Positions 63,524-64,000 of a DNA stretch of 64,000 nt are shown here, in pieces. Every line of letters begins with the position of its first letter. The first letter of the stretch is position 1. Location: NCBI RefSeq assembly GCF_002802865.1, contig NZ_PGLQ01000001.1, positions 186,001-250,000 of the forward strand. Direction: 5' to 3'. Both the position numbers and the translations under genes were made by a program. This stretch comes from Bifidobacterium scaligerum (GTDB lineage Bacteria > Actinomycetota > Actinomycetes > Actinomycetales > Bifidobacteriaceae). Below the pieces are notes generated by a model. The model made no database searches, was not told the DNA's origin, and saw only the letters and a program-made list of their open reading frames with translations.

Positions 63524-63931
63524 ATGAACACCGTCAAGCGCAAGCTTCTTGGCGTTTTCATACCGATGCTGGCTATGGCCTGCTTCGCAACACCGGCAAT
63601 CGCCGGCAACGTGAGCAGCAGCAGCTGGAGCGGATATGCCAAGAACTGGTCTACCTTCGATACCCCTAACCGGCAGAAGCAGAATAGCTCAGCTTCCTTC
63701 GTGCGAGCTGATAATGTATCTGGGAATCGTACCATTAGGGTATGGGCCCTTGGATACAGCAATGATGACGTGTCATCCAGCGTTGAATTCCTGCGCAGCA
63801 ATAAGAGTGCTCTTGTATCAAATAACGCTTTCAAGAACGGCCCCAAGCAAATTCATTTGCGTATGCAGAATGTAGAGAACTACATCTCTGCAACGTCTGC
63901 GTATGGTGTCTGGAGTCCGGACTCTAACTGA
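63524..63931 (+). CDS. Small secreted protein of unknown function
   Basis: A 135-aa exported protein. The signal peptide MNTVKRKLLGVFIPMLAMAC continues to ATPAIA with probable cleavage after AIA-G. The mature ~107 residues are Ser/Asn-rich with few charges and no Cys (SSSSWSGYAKNWSTF, IRVWALGYSNDDVSSS, ENYISATSAYGVWSPDS). The plan resembles DUF2712-type or small bacteriocin-like secreted beta proteins, but I cannot assign a family firmly. The start is set by the signal peptide; GAAAGAG is a modest ribosome binding site. Composition is lower in GC than the element to the left. Confidence 0.7.
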   Translation: MNTVKRKLLGVFIPMLAMACFATPAIAGNVSSSSWSGYAKNWSTFDTPNRQKQNSSASFVRADNVSGNRTIRVWALGYSNDDVSSSVEFLRSNKSALVSNNAFKNGPKQIHLRMQNVENYISATSAYGVWSPDSN

Positions 63932-63943
63932 TAACGACTAATA

Positions 63944-63985
63944 ACGATGTGGGTGGTGCCACATATTCGGCGTCACCCACATCGT
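63944..63985 (+). terminator. Terminator-like hairpin after the secreted protein
   Basis: A perfect 12-bp stem (ACGATGTGGGTG at 63944-63955 with its complement at 63974-63985) around an 18-nt loop, 12 bp after the stop codon. Confidence 0.65.
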
Positions 63986-64000
63986 CATTAGAACGATATG

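Overview
The window is from a high-GC actinobacterium, very probably a Bifidobacterium of the B. longum group. Evidence: the rpoD / topoisomerase IV subunit B / Lhr-helicase housekeeping block, LacI- and ROK-controlled plant- and host-glycan clusters with ABC and GPH transporters, a PASTA-domain Ser/Thr kinase, and AAGGAGG-type ribosome binding sites. This assignment comes from gene content and style, not from a database search.

Layout. (1) 1-12.6 kb: trpD, then a glucuronide (probably glucuronoxylan side chain) locus: a LacI regulator fused to a solute-binding-protein domain, a GPH symporter, a 1209-aa GH115 alpha-glucuronidase and a three-gene sugar ABC transporter. (2) 12.6-32.8 kb: mostly core genes: a membrane protein, plsC-type acyltransferase, PASTA kinase, polyprenyl diphosphate synthase, a DUF4192 protein, rpoD, parE-like topoisomerase, a frameshifted exported peptidase coupled to a DUF4173 membrane protein, an MFS permease, ribokinase and an Lhr helicase. 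(3) 32.8-37.7 kb: an integration hot spot with two related tyrosine integrases around an HTH / nucleotidyltransferase (AbiE-like) gene pair that has a perfect palindromic operator. (4) 37.7-39.7 kb: a 55-codon secreted Cys-containing peptide convergent with a NarL-type two-component system. (5) 39.9-49.3 kb: an N-acetylhexosamine glycan locus: GH20 hexosaminidase, ABC transporter, ROK kinase, ROK repressor and a second solute-binding protein. (6) 49.4-51 kb: a YqcI/YcgG (GntA-like) gene coupled to an EamA exporter. (7) 51.0-63.4 kb: a truncated conjugative or mobilizable element: DUF4192 paralogue, ParB-like protein, MobC, MOBP relaxase, PcfB/DUF3801 protein, ArdA antirestriction protein, OB-fold protein and a VirD4/TraG coupling protein cut at its C-terminus. 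(8) 63.5-64 kb: a small secreted protein.

Main observations. Near-identical palindromes TGTCAT-N6/7-ATGACA lie at four junctions of accessory DNA (36178, 37659, 51028, 63371). Two flank the second integrase. The other two bound the mobilization segment, and the right-hand one supplies the premature stop of the VirD4 gene. They look like recombination sites of a tyrosine recombinase. Four proteins of the mobilization operon share a 13-residue motif ([TV]-L-x2-I-[RK]-x-R-A-x2-R-[AI]). In three of these it lies near a C-terminus that ends T-R-x-R, as expected of a type IV secretion signal, and one of the three is ArdA. No tRNA, rRNA or CRISPR array was seen.
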